Below are positions 5,717-5,857 of a DNA stretch of 5,857 nt, piece after piece. The notes beneath the pieces are model-generated. The model had not been told where the DNA came from. It did no database searches and saw only the letters and a program-made list of their open reading frames with translations. Position numbers and translations under genes: made by a program. The stretch is taken from positions 1 through 5,857 of the forward strand of contig JBLHKS010000324.1 of NCBI GenBank assembly GCA_047620505.1, written 5' to 3'. Numbering within the stretch: position 1 is the first letter of the stretch; the number at the start of each line of letters is the position of its first letter. The DNA is from JBLHKS01 sp047620505. Its GTDB lineage: Bacteria > Verrucomicrobiota > Verrucomicrobiia > Verrucomicrobiales > DEV007.

Positions 5717-5857
5717 GCCTGCGGTCTCGGGAGCACGATCAAAAAATGGATGCATCGAAATCCAGGGCGACAAGCGAGAGGAGGTGAAACATATTCTTTC
5801 CGGCGGGCAACCTTATCATCCGGAACAACGTTTTTGCCTTCAACACCGGAACGCAGC
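5717..5857 (+). pseudogene. Right-handed parallel beta-helix protein fragment with two frame slips (runs off the right edge)
   Basis: Three consecutive plus-strand frames give family-like peptides that join if one base is dropped at each of two runs. Frame one yields ACGLGSTIK up to the six A at 5741-5746. Frame two yields NGCIEIQGDKREEVKHIL up to the three T at 5797-5799. Frame three yields PAGNLIIRNNVFAFNTGTQ to the window end. The joined order G-x-I-E-x-x-G-D-[KR] ... L-P-A-G-N-x-x-I-R-N-N-x-x-x-F is the turn pattern of parallel beta-helix proteins, where a G-G-D-R-like loop precedes a P-A-G-N coil with stacked asparagines. Members are mostly secreted polysaccharide lyases or carbohydrate-binding proteins; which kind this is cannot be told. 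No start is visible, so the 5' end is probably lost at the junction with the recombinase relic. It is either a decayed gene or one with base errors near the sequence edge. The reading depends on two corrections, hence the modest confidence. Confidence 0.45.

Noticed and set aside
5642..5755. A 37-residue minus-strand frame starting MHPFFDRAPETAG
   Set aside because: It has favourable third-position composition but no family match that I recognise and no ribosome binding site, and it lies antisense to the beta-helix reading, which carries recognisable motifs.
5779..5793. AGGAGGTGA, an excellent Shine-Dalgarno-like sequence near the right edge
   Set aside because: No ATG, GTG or TTG follows at a usable spacing (only ATA), and it falls within the R-E-E-V codons of the beta-helix fragment.

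Overview
The window looks like the inside of a small, partly decayed mobile or prophage-derived island in a moderately GC-rich bacterium. No gene names the host. The only taxonomic hint is a broken beta-helix gene at the right edge, whose family is common in Planctomycetota and Verrucomicrobiota; this is a weak inference. I see no rRNA, tRNA, CRISPR array or intact transposase.

Left part, minus strand (1-366): an XRE-type helix-turn-helix repressor is followed by the start of a KilA-N domain protein that runs off the window. A perfect 14-bp palindrome (405-418) lies in the intergenic region and is a natural candidate operator. Together these resemble a phage-type regulatory module.

Centre-left, plus strand (547-1767): a 305-residue exported protein of unknown function has a twin-arginine-like signal peptide. 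It overlaps a small lipoprotein gene that has its own strong Shine-Dalgarno. The lipoprotein signal sequence is split over two frames at a run of five T, so either the gene is frameshifted or the sequence has one extra T.

Centre-right, plus strand (1885-5403): three genes overlap head to tail (ATGA overlap, then an 11-bp overlap). They encode an unknown 102-residue protein, an unknown basic 212-residue protein, and an 861-residue protein with an N-terminal four-cysteine zinc ribbon. The large protein's layout recalls primase-helicase replication proteins of mobile elements, but I find no Walker A loop and no intact Toprim acidic motif. This tightly coupled trio is the best candidate for something undescribed.

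Right edge, plus strand (5423-5857): the C-terminal remnant of a serine recombinase lacks its catalytic domain and most of the linker before its helix-turn-helix. It is followed by a fragment of a right-handed beta-helix protein readable only by crossing two single-base slips. This probably marks the decayed boundary of the island.
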